From contig DECD01000025.1 in the NCBI GenBank assembly GCA_002349055.1, positions 4,198 through 41,647 of the forward strand: 37,450 bases of DNA, given 5' to 3'. Shown here one piece after another: positions 1 through 8,630 of the stretch (the first letter of the stretch is position 1; every line of letters starts with the position of its first letter). A program made the position numbers and the translations under genes. The notes below the pieces were generated by a model that saw only the letters and a list, made by a program, of their open reading frames with translations, made no database searches and was not told where the DNA came from. The stretch comes from Bacteroidales bacterium UBA2939. GTDB taxonomy: Bacteria; Bacteroidota; Bacteroidia; Bacteroidales; P3.

Positions 1-3000
1 TGGTCGCCGCCGCTCACGTAAATGACTCTGCTTGTCGAATCGCAAAAGTTGGGGTTGGAAATCTTGACGGTATAGGTGCGTGCCCACTTCCAATCGCAGT
101 TGTTAGCCAATATCGTCGAATCCTTTGTGAGCACTTGGAAGGCATCGGGTTGCAACGTGTCGTTGTTGGCCAGTATCAAATTCTTGATGCTGTCAGCGGA
201 AGGCAGCGCGTCGGTATTGGATGGGGAATAACATTCGTTCCGATTCTCAATGTCGGTGGGCAAATTGTCCGTTCTAATCAAAAGATCACGGCAGTAGATG
301 ATAAGATCGCCTTTGTCGATGGAGACCTCATAGTTGGGGTTTGGCGTTGTACAGCTGGCTGTCAGAATGTCGGGGTAGTTGCCCACATTCTCCGAGTTGT
401 CGTTCCTGAAGTAGTGGATTGTCCCGAGGCTGTCACCGTCGACAAGCCCAAAGACTGTACCGGAGAAAACGGGGTCTTCATCTCCGTAGGTTTTGCTGGT
501 GTCATTGACGATGATGGTGGCGGGGCGCGGGGTGATGGAGAGAGTGCCGAAAATCGTATCGACATTGTAGTGGCAGCTGTGGTCGATGCCGTTGGAGATG
601 CTGTAGGTGAATTTGTTCTCGTATGTTCCGGCATTGACGGCGTTACTGTCGAAAGTGACGCGCAGGGTGTCGCCGTTGACGAGGATGGCGAAGCTGTCGG
701 CGGGAAGGGTGTCGGGTTCGAAGTCCTGCTCGGTCACCACATAGCGGTTGCCCGTGAGCGCTGTGCCGTCGTAGGTTTTGCTTGCGTCACAACTCTTGAT
801 GGTCAACGCCACCGGGGCGACGGCGGTGAGAATGATAAGCGACGTCTGACTGCAGGTTGAGTAGAGCGAATCGGTCATGGTCACTGAATAGTAGCCGGCC
901 GGTATGTCGGTGAGGGTAGGTGTGTTGCCGATGCTGTCTCCCGTGAGGGAATTTGTCCACAGGTAGCGGAATCCGTTGCCAGGCCCCCCTGTCACCGATA
1001 CAAGCACTTCGCCGTCAGGGGTCGTCTCGCAAGTGCTATTGATAGGTGTTGGGGTGATTGTGACAGGAGTGATGGTAAGGTCCAAGGCCTGTTTATTAGC
1101 GCAAGTATCACAGGTGTAGAATCCAGTTTCGTAATAATACTTATTGTTCCACTTGTAGCTGTTGCCGCATGTGTGCACGGTCTCCACCGTGGCCTCCCGT
1201 GCGGCCACCACTATCGGCACCAGGCGTTCGAAGCCATAGCCGGGGTGGCTCACCATCAACGTATCCACACCGCAACCGAGCAGCGTAATGCTGTCTTTGT
1301 CGGCCAGATGTATAGTGTCCACTGTTGGTGTTGCTGTCCCGTATCGCGACCACTCAACTTGGCTGTAAGGAGCATTCCCCGTGACGCCGCAGAAAGGTTG
1401 CACGACTTTGTCCACCGGCATATTGCCCGGGAGCAACAACGGCTTCACCGAAATACGGAAATAGGTGTTGTCTTTTTTAGTCGTTTTGAGAGTGGGATAT
1501 TCATTGTCGTTGTACGACCAGTAGTCCGTGCCGAGGGCATTTCGGAGGGCGGTGCCCGTCATCTTGAGCGTGTTGTAGCCGGAGGCATTGTTGTCCTGCA
1601 CCGTACACATCTGGCGGTCGTAAAAGCAATTGTATATTATGTCTTGTAAATTGAGACTTCCACATACGGCTCCTTTGTTGTTGCCGGTGGCGGACACATG
1701 GCCGGCGTTGTAGCAGTGGTGGAGGTTGTCGCCATCGAGCTGGCCGCAGAGGCCGCCCACAAAGTCTTTGCCATCGACGATGCCGCTGTTGTAGCAATGT
1801 TTCACCTCGGCCGAGGTGTAGCCGGCAATGCCGCCCACGTGGCTGGTATCGCCCGTGGCTCTGACCATGCCGTAGTTGTAGCAGCGGCTCACGTTGCCGC
1901 CATAAAGATCATATTTCATTGTGCCATAGCAGTTGTCGTTCTTGCACGATGCGAAGTCGCCCACAATGCCGCCCACGTATTGCACGCCAACGATGTTGTT
2001 GCCGTTGAAGCAGTCCTGGATTTCCGAATAGCGGGCCATGCCGACCAGACCGCCGACATATTTCTCACCTTCCACCTTCTCGCGATAGGAATAGCAGTTC
2101 GAGATGGTGCCGTTGCAGTAGCCTGCAATAACGCCTACATAGTTGCGGCCGATGACGCTGCATTGAGTGAAATTGACGTTCTTGACGGTACCTTGCATAT
2201 AGCCGAAGAATCCCTGGTAGTCATTTGATTCGTTGTAGATACCGAAATTGATGGTATGGTCTTGACCGTCGAAGATGCCGCGGAAAGGATGCTCGGGTGT
2301 ACCGATGGGAGTCCATCCATTACCCAAGTTGAGGTTCCAATCCAGCACGATGACTATGCCTTCGTAGCTGTTGCTGCCATTGTTGACATTGTCGCGGATT
2401 AGTGTGAGCTCTTCCACATTCTGTATTCTTATTGTATCGTATGACAGAATCATCACGCTGGAGCAGCCTTCAAGCATCGTGGTGTCTTCGGCATAGCCGC
2501 AGACACCGCCGCCCATGGCGGACCAACGCACGTTGCCGCTATTATTGCTGCCGCTGCACTGCCCGCTGCCCGCTCTTTGGTATCCCACCAGGCCGCCCAC
2601 CTGGGCGATGCCTCTCACCAGGCCGCTGTTGGTGCAGCCCTCGAGCTGGGCGTCCGGCCCCAGGAGGCCGACGATGCCGCCCACCCGGTTGAGTCCGCCC
2701 ACGGTGGCGCTGGCGGTGCAGTTCACGATTGTGGTGTTCACGGCGATGCCTGCCACACCGCCCACAAAGTCGCCGGTGATGTCGATAGTGGTGCTGGTGC
2801 ACTGGCAGTTCGACACCACGGCACCGCCGAACGTGCCGCCGACGACACCGCCGACGTATTGGCCGCTGTCCGCCAGCGAGCTGCCCGTGACCTGGCAGTT
2901 CTGGAGGGTGCCTCCGAGGTTGTAGCCGCACACCACACCTCGGTAGTCGCCCCTGCCGGACAGCGTGGCGTTGGAGACAGTGAGGTTCTCCACCCTGCCG

Positions 3001-6000
3001 CCGGCGAGATAGCCGAACAGGCCCTGGCAGTCGCCGCCGGCGAGAGACATGTTGGTGATGGTGTAGTTGTCGCCGTCGAGACTACCCTGGAAAGGACGCG
3101 ACTGGCTGTAGTCGCCGATGGGGGGTATCGAATAGCCGTCGAGGTCGATGTTGGCGCCGAGTTTGAAGAAGGTGCCGCTGAAGGGGGTGCCGCTGTTCAC
3201 CTGGGAGGCCAGCAGTTCGAGGCCTTCGGGTGTGGTGATGAGGTAGGGATGTTCCTGAGTGCCGTCGGCACCGGCGGCAATGCCCCAGTGGTCTAATCTG
3301 ATGATGACGTCCTGGTCGGGCATTGTGAGGGTATAGAGGTTGGCCGTGCCGCTGAGGGTGCCGGCCGTGGCTATGAGGTTGCCGCTGTGGGAGAGGGTGA
3401 GGTCGACGGTGGCGCCCTGCGGTGCATAGAGCGTGTCGCCACAGAGGAAGGCGCTGCCGTAGAGCTGCAGGCCGCCGTAGGGGTAGGCCACGGTGGCGTC
3501 GCCGCTTGGGGCGAGGGTGACGCCGGTGCCGGCGGCGACGGCGTAGAGGTCGTTCTGCGCATTGCCGCCGACGGTGCAGTGGCGGTAGCGGCAGTCGGTG
3601 ACGGTGCCGCTGTTGCCGCCGACCACGGAGCCGGAGTAGCTGCCGGCGGTGACGACGGCGCCGAGGGCGAGGCAGCGGCTGACGGTGGCATGGTAGTTCA
3701 ATCCCACCACGCCACCATAGTTGCTACCAGTGCCGCTGACGGTGGCGGCGGAGGTGCAGCCGCTGACGGTGGCGGTGGCATCGATATAGTTGTTATAGCC
3801 CACGATGCCGCCGTGATAATCTGGGGATGGTCCACTAGTGCGACTATAGATGGCTACGGTGGCGGTGGAGTGGCAGTTCTCGACGGTGCCGTGATCATTC
3901 CAGCCCACGATGCCGCCCACATATTGGCGACCCGTGATGCGGCTGTCGCTGAGGGTGACGTTCTTCACCGTGCCGCCATTGATGTAGCCGAAGAGGCCTT
4001 TGTAGTCGTTGCTCGCATAGACGCGGATGCCGCTGACGGTGTGGCCGCAGCCGTCGAAGGTGCCGCTGAATCTATTGTAGTCGGAACTGCGGTTACCGAT
4101 GGGGGTGTAGTTGTTCTCGTTGCTTACGGAGTCGTTCCACTGTGAGGTGCAGCTGTAGGCGATATCGGCGCCGAGCTTGAAGAAGGTGCCGCTGAAGCCG
4201 TTGTACTGGTCGCTGCCGTTCACCAGGGTGGCCAGCAGGTTGAGGCCCTCGGGGGTGGTGATGACGTAGGCGCGCTCGGCGGTGGTGCCGTCGTGGTCGG
4301 CGTCGACGCCCCAGAGGTTATTCCAGTTGGCGGTGTAGGAACGGTCGCCGATGGAGCCCCGGGCGATGGTGACGGTCTGGGTGGCGGCGTCGAGGCCGGT
4401 GCCCGTCCAGCCAAGGAAGAAGCAGCCCGTGACGGCAAGGTTGGTGAGGGTGAAGGTGGGGGTCTCGATGGTATAGGTGGCAGGGTTGTCGGCGCTGACG
4501 CCATCGATGCCGTAGTCGTAGGTGATGTTATAGGTGATTATCTCCCAGTTGGCGGTGTAGGAGCGGTGTCCAGTGGAGCCTTGGGCGATGGTGACGGTCT
4601 GGGTGGCGGCGGCGAGGCCAGTGCCCGTCCATCCGGCGAAGGTGTAGCCCTCGCGGGTGGGGTTAGCGAGGGTGAATTCGGGAGTCTCGATGTTGTAGGT
4701 GGCAGGATTGTCGGCCGTGCCGCCACCGAGATTGTAGGTGATGGTGTAATTGTGGGGCGTCCAGGTGGCGGTATAGGTGCGGTCGCCGTGCGAGCCCTGG
4801 GCTACGGTGACGGTGGTGGTGGCCGCATCGAGGCCGGTGCCGGTCCAGCCAGCAAAGTCGTAGTGTTCGCGGGTGGGGTTGACGAGGGTGAAATTGGCCG
4901 TTTCGATGTTGTAGGTGGCGGGGTTGGCGGTGGCCAGGTTGCCATCGGCGAGGTTGTAGGTGATGTTATAGGTGACAGGGGTCCAATGTGCGGTGTAGCT
5001 GAGGGGGGCGTGCGTATGGTTGGCGATGGTGACGGTGGACTGCGGCGTGTTGCCGTTGCTACCCGTCCAGCCGTCGAAGGTGTAGCCCTCACGGGTGGGG
5101 TTGGTGAGGGTGAAGGTGGCCGTCTCCCAGGTGTAGGTGGCGGGATTGTCGGTTGTGCCGCCGTCAAGGTCGTAGCTGATGGGCCAGGCATAGCTGCTCT
5201 CGAGGGAGCAGAGGTTGCTGTTGATGGAGCCACTGAAGTCATTGCCGGCGAGGTCCTTGACGGTGATGTTGTTGTTGACGTTGATGTTGAGGCCGGTGAC
5301 GGTGAGGCTGCTGCTGGCATTTTCAGGGATGGTGCCACTGAAGGTGAGCACGTTGCTGCCGCTGCCGTCAAGGTAGTTGAGGGTGCCCCAGCTGGTGCTC
5401 AGCGTGAGCGCGCCGGTGACGGTGACAATCTCGCTGAAAGCCACCGAGACATAGACGTTGTTGCCCTTGCAATGCTTGCCCGGGTTGACGGTGACAGCCG
5501 TCACGGTGGGATTATGGGTGTCGATGGCCTGGATGTGAGCTTTGATATTCCGGGCGACCCACTGGTCGCTACCCACCGTGCCAGAAGCATTGAGGCGCAG
5601 CACCAAGGTGCTGAAACTGTTGGGGATAATGAGGCGACCGTCGGTGGCGCGGCAGCCATAGTTGAACTTCTGCTTCGTGAGGGGGTATTTGTTGCCATAT
5701 CCCCAGGGGTCGGTGGCACTGGCGTTGTAGCCGACGGAGGTGACGGGGAAAGTGTAGCTCCTGAAGGTAGTGTCAGTGGAACTAGTATTCATCTCGAAGC
5801 CAGCCATATATAGGGAGAGGTTTATATTGCCGGGGTCGCCATTACTGCAGTCCTTGCGGTTGTCGCAGGTGTTGGTGTTGTCGACCAGAAGCTGCAGGTA
5901 TTCAAAGGCATCGTCAACTTCTCTGGCTTCGAAGCTGAGGGTCATACGCAGCTGGGCACCAAGGAAAGCCAGATAACTCTTCGTGCCATTGGTGCAGTAG

Positions 6001-6602
6001 TAGGTGCTGGAGACGCTCTTGTAGCCGTTGGCGTCGTAGCCGTCGTCATCGGCGGCGAACGCGTTGCTCCAGATGATGACATCCTTGATGTCGAACATAC
6101 CGCTGCCGGGGACGGAGTTGCCGGTGGTGAAGCTGCGGTCGCAGTGCGCCAGGTGGAAGCCGCCCAGGTCGGTGACCTCGAAACGGTAGGAGCGTTGGGT
6201 GCCGGTTTGATACCTGTAGGCGTTGTTGCCTGGGTTGAGCTCGGTGACGGTGACGGTCTTGGAGGGCTCGCCGACGTCGAAGGTGAGGGTGTCGGTGGCG
6301 GCTTGATAGTGCCTCCCGGCGACGGCGCTGATGTTCACGGTGCGGTAGAGCACGGTCTCGGCAGTGGTGGTGTTGCTGCGGGAGATGGTAAAGGTGCTGC
6401 CGCTAAGGTTTTCGACCGTCCAGCCACTCTGTGCCCAGGCGCCAGAGGGAGCCAGCAGGAGGAGCAGGAGGAGGAGGCGTGAGGCAAAGGGGGCCTCGTC
6501 GGGGCGGTTGCGGCGGTAACGCCAGGCACGGACAATCATCTCGGCGAGGATAGTCAGAACCACGGCGCCGAGGACTGTCAGGACAATCAGTTTAAGTGTC
6601 AT
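1..6602 (-). CDS. Giant modular secreted adhesin-like protein, partial (C-terminus beyond window)
   Basis: One frame stays open on the minus strand from an ATG at 6602-6600 to the window edge, at least 2200 codons with no stop seen. The N-terminus has a hydrophobic stretch (residues 5-24), a basic RAWRYRR linker, then eight leucines and an AWA-Q signal-peptidase-like site (residues 43-58). An alternative start is Met22. Next come a Calx-beta-like region (about 60-140), an Ig-like region (about 360-450), four InlB/Listeria-Bacteroides repeats (about 476-762, each with a GWTG core), and about 16 GLUG-type units of the form GGIVG...V.NC (about 770-1700). Then follow a PKD/SprB-like segment (about 1840-1920) and YDG/MBG-type repeats (SKTYDG near 1940; SKTYGDEDP near 2025). 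These modules are typical of Bacteroidota surface or type IX-secreted proteins. The sorting domain expected at the C-terminus would lie outside the window. The ligand or substrate cannot be inferred. Confidence 0.9.
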   Translation of the reverse strand, partial: MTLKLIVLTVLGAVVLTILAEMIVRAWRYRRNRPDEAPFASRLLLLLLLLAPSGAWAQSGWTVENLSGSTFTISRSNTTTAETVLYRTVNISAVAGRHYQAATDTLTFDVGEPSKTVTVTELNPGNNAYRYQTGTQRSYRFEVTDLGGFHLAHCDRSFTTGNSVPGSGMFDIKDVIIWSNAFAADDDGYDANGYKSVSSTYYCTNGTKSYLAFLGAQLRMTLSFEAREVDDAFEYLQLLVDNTNTCDNRKDCSNGDPGNINLSLYMAGFEMNTSSTDTTFRSYTFPVTSVGYNASATDPWGYGNKYPLTKQKFNYGCRATDGRLIIPNSFSTLVLRLNASGTVGSDQWVARNIKAHIQAIDTHNPTVTAVTVNPGKHCKGNNVYVSVAFSEIVTVTGALTLSTSWGTLNYLDGSGSNVLTFSGTIPENASSSLTVTGLNINVNNNITVKDLAGNDFSGSINSNLCSLESSYAWPISYDLDGGTTDNPATYTWETATFTLTNPTREGYTFDGWTGSNGNTPQSTVTIANHTHAPLSYTAHWTPVTYNITYNLADGNLATANPATYNIETANFTLVNPTREHYDFAGWTGTGLDAATTTVTVAQGSHGDRTYTATWTPHNYTITYNLGGGTADNPATYNIETPEFTLANPTREGYTFAGWTGTGLAAATQTVTIAQGSTGHRSYTANWEIITYNITYDYGIDGVSADNPATYTIETPTFTLTNLAVTGCFFLGWTGTGLDAATQTVTIARGSIGDRSYTANWNNLWGVDADHDGTTAERAYVITTPEGLNLLATLVNGSDQYNGFSGTFFKLGADIAYSCTSQWNDSVSNENNYTPIGNRSSDYNRFSGTFDGCGHTVSGIRVYASNDYKGLFGYINGGTVKNVTLSDSRITGRQYVGGIVGWNDHGTVENCHSTATVAIYSRTSGPSPDYHGGIVGYNNYIDATATVSGCTSAATVSGTGSNYGGVVGLNYHATVSRCLALGAVVTAGSYSGSVVGGNSGTVTDCRYRHCTVGGNAQNDLYAVAAGTGVTLAPSGDATVAYPYGGLQLYGSAFLCGDTLYAPQGATVDLTLSHSGNLIATAGTLSGTANLYTLTMPDQDVIIRLDHWGIAAGADGTQEHPYLITTPEGLELLASQVNSGTPFSGTFFKLGANIDLDGYSIPPIGDYSQSRPFQGSLDGDNYTITNMSLAGGDCQGLFGYLAGGRVENLTVSNATLSGRGDYRGVVCGYNLGGTLQNCQVTGSSLADSGQYVGGVVGGTFGGAVVSNCQCTSTTIDITGDFVGGVAGIAVNTTIVNCTASATVGGLNRVGGIVGLLGPDAQLEGCTNSGLVRGIAQVGGLVGYQRAGSGQCSGSNNSGNVRWSAMGGGVCGYAEDTTMLEGCSSVMILSYDTIRIQNVEELTLIRDNVNNGSNSYEGIVIVLDWNLNLGNGWTPIGTPEHPFRGIFDGQDHTINFGIYNESNDYQGFFGYMQGTVKNVNFTQCSVIGRNYVGVIAGYCNGTISNCYSYREKVEGEKYVGGLVGMARYSEIQDCFNGNNIVGVQYVGGIVGDFASCKNDNCYGTMKYDLYGGNVSRCYNYGMVRATGDTSHVGGIAGYTSAEVKHCYNSGIVDGKDFVGGLCGQLDGDNLHHCYNAGHVSATGNNKGAVCGSLNLQDIIYNCFYDRQMCTVQDNNASGYNTLKMTGTALRNALGTDYWSYNDNEYPTLKTTKKDNTYFRISVKPLLLPGNMPVDKVVQPFCGVTGNAPYSQVEWSRYGTATPTVDTIHLADKDSITLLGCGVDTLMVSHPGYGFERLVPIVVAAREATVETVHTCGNSYKWNNKYYYETGFYTCDTCANKQALDLTITPVTITPTPINSTCETTPDGEVLVSVTGGPGNGFRYLWTNSLTGDSIGNTPTLTDIPAGYYSVTMTDSLYSTCSQTSLIILTAVAPVALTIKSCDASKTYDGTALTGNRYVVTEQDFEPDTLPADSFAILVNGDTLRVTFDSNAVNAGTYENKFTYSISNGIDHSCHYNVDTIFGTLSITPRPATIIVNDTSKTYGDEDPVFSGTVFGLVDGDSLGTIHYFRNDNSENVGNYPDILTASCTTPNPNYEVSIDKGDLIIYCRDLLIRTDNLPTDIENRNECYSPSNTDALPSADSIKNLILANNDTLQPDAFQVLTKDSTILANNCDWKWARTYTVKISNPNFCDSTSRVIYVSGGD
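4318..5178 (-). repeat. Four tandem InlB-type (Listeria-Bacteroides) repeats within the adhesin
   Basis: Read on the minus strand, the same unit of about 70 codons recurs four times. Each has a YN/YD opening, a NPATY motif, an E-T-x-x-F-T-L-x-N segment, a GWTG core, a T-V-T-I/V-A segment and a closing T-A-x-W. Units three and four are the most alike at DNA level. The family forms a small beta-grasp-like extension in internalins and is common in Bacteroidota surface proteins. The DNA similarity makes this stretch prone to copy-number change and to assembly collapse. Confidence 0.85.
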
Positions 6603-6647
6603 TGTATGAATATTTTATTTTATTTCACCATTAAAAAAAAACGATTG

Positions 6648-6655
6648 CAAAGATA
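6648..6655 (-). promoter_or_regulatory. Probable -7 box for the adhesin gene
   Basis: The minus strand reads TATCTTTG here, matching the Bacteroidota TAnnTTTG -7 consensus. It would give a leader of about 40 nt before the ATG at 6602. No TTTG lies at the expected -33 distance, so only half of the promoter is supported. Confidence 0.45.
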
Positions 6656-6748
6656 GTAATTTTTTCCATATTACGCTTTCCTCTGATGGAATTTTCGCCA
6701 GAGATACTATTACTGTCGGCAACCCACAACAGCACCTCCAGAACTGTC

Positions 6749-6776
6749 TTGCGCTGAAAAAATAATCGTATCTTTG
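6749..6776 (+). promoter_or_regulatory. Orphan Bacteroidota-type promoter (TTG-N17-TATCTTTG)
   Basis: TTG at 6749-6751 and TATCTTTG at 6769-6776 are separated by 17 nt, within the accepted range for the phylum's housekeeping promoter. It points right, away from the adhesin. The next annotated gene starts about 700 bp downstream behind its own promoter, so the natural product of this promoter is unclear. Confidence 0.45.
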
Positions 6777-6790
6777 CACTCGTAAACCGA

Positions 6791-6862
6791 ATGTTAAACA
6801 GACGGTTGTCTGGCAGATTAATGGGTTCTGTCTGCTTGGATGACCAAAAAGTGAATAAATAG
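6791..6862 (+). other. Possible 23-codon small ORF downstream of the orphan promoter
   Basis: An ATG 15 nt after the TATCTTTG box opens a 23-codon frame ending in TAG. The peptide begins MLNRRLSGRL and has no recognisable family. No clear ribosome-binding signal is present. It could equally be part of a short untranslated RNA that ends at the hairpin at 6890-6927. Supported only by position. Confidence 0.2.
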
Positions 6863-6889
6863 AACCCACCTTATTATCATATTTGGATG

Positions 6890-6929
6890 AGTACGGGCAG
6901 GGGTCCGGGAGGGGTGAAACCCGTACTTT
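6890..6929 (+). terminator. Possible terminator or structured end of the short unit
   Basis: Perfect 8-nt arms AGTACGGG (6890-6897) and CCCGTACT (6920-6927) enclose a 22-nt G-rich loop. Only three T residues close the structure, so it is weak as an intrinsic terminator. Confidence 0.3.
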
Positions 6930-7027
6930 CTCCCTACCAAACCCCTACCAACTCCTTACCAACTCCTACCACAGTAGGAGATGATAGGGTGTTTGTTGGG
7001 TTGTGAATCGGTGTTTTAACCTTTTTT
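6930..7027 (+). repeat. Dispersed intergenic repeat, copy 1 (11-bp tandem units plus hairpin)
   Basis: Three consecutive 11-mers of the form CTCCYTACCAA (6930-6940, 6941-6951, 6952-6962) run into a perfect hairpin with 7-bp arms CTCCTAC/GTAGGAG and a CACA loop (6963-6980). GATGATAGGG and a TTTTAAC-T-run follow. The same order of parts recurs at 37101-37230. The 11-bp period rules out a coding repeat. It is non-coding and may be a mobile or REP-like element. Confidence 0.75.
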
Positions 7028-7080
7028 AAGAAAGTTTGCCCCCATTTTGCGGGAGGGATGTTTTTGGGGGATGGTCGTAG

Positions 7081-7197
7081 AAAAGGATGTGTTTTGTGGG
7101 GTGGTTTTTATTAATTAAATGCATATTTTAAAGATATAGTGTAAAAATTGTAAACAACAGGAAATCAATGTCGCCAGAAGATTTCAAGATTATTTAA
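7081..7197 (+). promoter_or_regulatory. Conserved upstream block A (homologous to 15622-15746)
   Basis: The block starts with AAAAGGATG and ends with AAGATTATTTAA. It aligns nearly throughout with the block before rpsL, with a handful of substitutions and short indels. It sits 33 nt upstream of the -33 element of the efflux promoter. It has no open reading frame of note. A shared regulator-binding or UP-like region is an inference. Confidence 0.65.
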
Positions 7198-7230
7198 AGA
7201 TGGTGCTGCCCTGACTTTTTTGCGTTTTCA

Positions 7231-7262
7231 TTTGGAAAATTGAAAAATTTTTCATAATTTTG
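7231..7262 (+). promoter_or_regulatory. Promoter of the RND efflux operon
   Basis: TTTG (7231-7234), a 20-nt spacer and TAATTTTG (7255-7262) match the Bacteroidota housekeeping promoter. A second -7-like TATTTTTG lies at 7270-7277 without a matching -33 element. Transcription would start near 7269, leaving a leader of about 200 nt. Confidence 0.7.
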
Positions 7263-7471
7263 CGGTTACTATTTTTGCGGACAATGCGCTCGTTAAATGT
7301 ACATAACTCGTTGATTTATACTACCCCCGCAGCAAATGTGGTACAAGAGGGGACATTCAATTTCGTTGTGTTTCAGTGCTTTCTGCACCGCCGAAGGGCG
7401 GGGTAGAGCGCCATATCGGGCAATTTTTGAGGAAATACAATTAACATATAGTAACATAAAAATCAACTAAA
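7263..7471 (+). other. Long 5' leader of the efflux operon
   Basis: These roughly 200 nt hold no ORF. They contain a short GC hairpin, CCGCC-GAAG-GGCGG, near 7390-7403, and possible CCCC/GGGG pairing just before it. No known riboswitch class is recognised. The leader is long enough for post-transcriptional control, but none can be shown. The last 30 nt before the start codon are A-rich, as usual for this phylum. Confidence 0.4.
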
Positions 7472-8608
7472 ATGAAAAAAAAGTATTATTTTGAGAGGAT
7501 CTTTATGATCTGTATGATGGCAACATTCTGCTCTTGTGACTTGAATTTGCCGGAAGAAGTGCAGTCGTCGTTTGAGACAATGACAGTGGAGAAATCTGAC
7601 ATTGATATTCCTTATAAGTTCAGTGCCAGGATGAAAGGTCAGAACGATGTCACGGTAACGCCACAGGTGAGTGGCCAGTTGATGAAGATTTGCGTGGCTG
7701 AAGGCCAGCAGGTGAAGGAGGGTCAGACGCTCTTTGTCATCGACTCTCGCAATGCCCAGCTGGAACTCGAAACGGCAGAGGCTAATTTGCAGGCAGCCAT
7801 GGCGCAAGAGAACAGTGCCAAACTGGAGTATGAGTCGAACAAGAACCTGTTCGATAAGAAAATTGTGAGCAGTTATATGCTGAACAACTCGGAAAACGCC
7901 TATAAGCAGGCTCAGGCTGCGGTGGCTCAGGCTCAGGCTATAGTGAACAGTGCCAAGGTGAACCTCGGTTTCTGCACCATTAAGGCCTCCGTGTCGGGTG
8001 TTATTGGCGAGATTCCAGTGCGCGTCGGCGACCAGGTTTCACCGCTGACTCAGTTGACCATGTTGAGCGGCAATACGACTATGTTCGCCGAGTTCTCGGT
8101 AGCCGAAGCTATCGTTGAGTTAATGGTGCAGGAAGGTATGAGTGCCTCCGATTTTGAGAAATACCTTGCCACCCTCCCCCCGGCAACATTTATCATGAAG
8201 AATGGTACCGAGTATCCTCATCAGGGTCGTGTCGTCAGTTTGACGGGTATCGTGAACTCCGCCACAGGCTCCTTGACCGCCAAGGTGTCCTACCCCAACC
8301 CCGATGGCCATCTCTACTCCGGCATTCAGGGCACCATTGTGATGTCTTTTGCTGAAAAGGATGTGATGATTGTCCCCCAGAATGCTGTCGTTCGTCTTCA
8401 GGATAAGGCCTTGGTCTATAAAGTGCAGGCCGACAGCACTGCCACCGCTGTCGAAGTGACTACTGCCGACGCAGGCAATGGTAAGGACTTCATCATTCTC
8501 AGTGGTTTGAATGTGGGTGATAAGATTGTGACCACTGGTGCCAATAATGTAACCGAGGGTCAGCGCGTGCTTTTCCCGGCGGTTGAGAAAAGCCAAAAAG
8601 GTGAGTAA
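7472..8608 (+). CDS. RND efflux periplasmic adaptor (membrane fusion protein), lipoprotein
   Basis: A 378-residue AcrA/MexA-type adaptor linking the inner-membrane pump to the outer-membrane channel. The N-terminus ends in FCSC, so Cys22 is the probable lipidation site. A lipoyl-type half (about 60-90, with VSGQLMKICVAEGQQVKEGQ) is followed by an alpha-helical hairpin rich in A/Q/E (about 95-160), the second lipoyl half (IKASVSGVIGEIPVRVGDQV), and beta-barrel and membrane-proximal domains. Length is normal for the family. It lies 22 bp upstream of the pump gene in a three-gene operon. Substrates cannot be predicted. The lipobox is weaker than average, because Phe rather than Leu/Val occupies -3. 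Confidence 0.95.
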   Translation: MKKKYYFERIFMICMMATFCSCDLNLPEEVQSSFETMTVEKSDIDIPYKFSARMKGQNDVTVTPQVSGQLMKICVAEGQQVKEGQTLFVIDSRNAQLELETAEANLQAAMAQENSAKLEYESNKNLFDKKIVSSYMLNNSENAYKQAQAAVAQAQAIVNSAKVNLGFCTIKASVSGVIGEIPVRVGDQVSPLTQLTMLSGNTTMFAEFSVAEAIVELMVQEGMSASDFEKYLATLPPATFIMKNGTEYPHQGRVVSLTGIVNSATGSLTAKVSYPNPDGHLYSGIQGTIVMSFAEKDVMIVPQNAVVRLQDKALVYKVQADSTATAVEVTTADAGNGKDFIILSGLNVGDKIVTTGANNVTEGQRVLFPAVEKSQKGE

Positions 8609-8630
8609 TGTCTTTTAATTCAGCCTCGTT

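Noticed and set aside
4293..5813. 506-codon open frame on the plus strand
   Set aside because: It is antisense to the adhesin repeats. The predicted product is a Gly/Val/Ala/Asp-rich sequence with no domain, as expected from the complement of GGC/ACC-rich codons.
6615..6869. 84-codon minus-strand frame just upstream of the adhesin
   Set aside because: It has no recognisable domain or start signal, and it spans the adhesin -7 box and the opposing orphan promoter.
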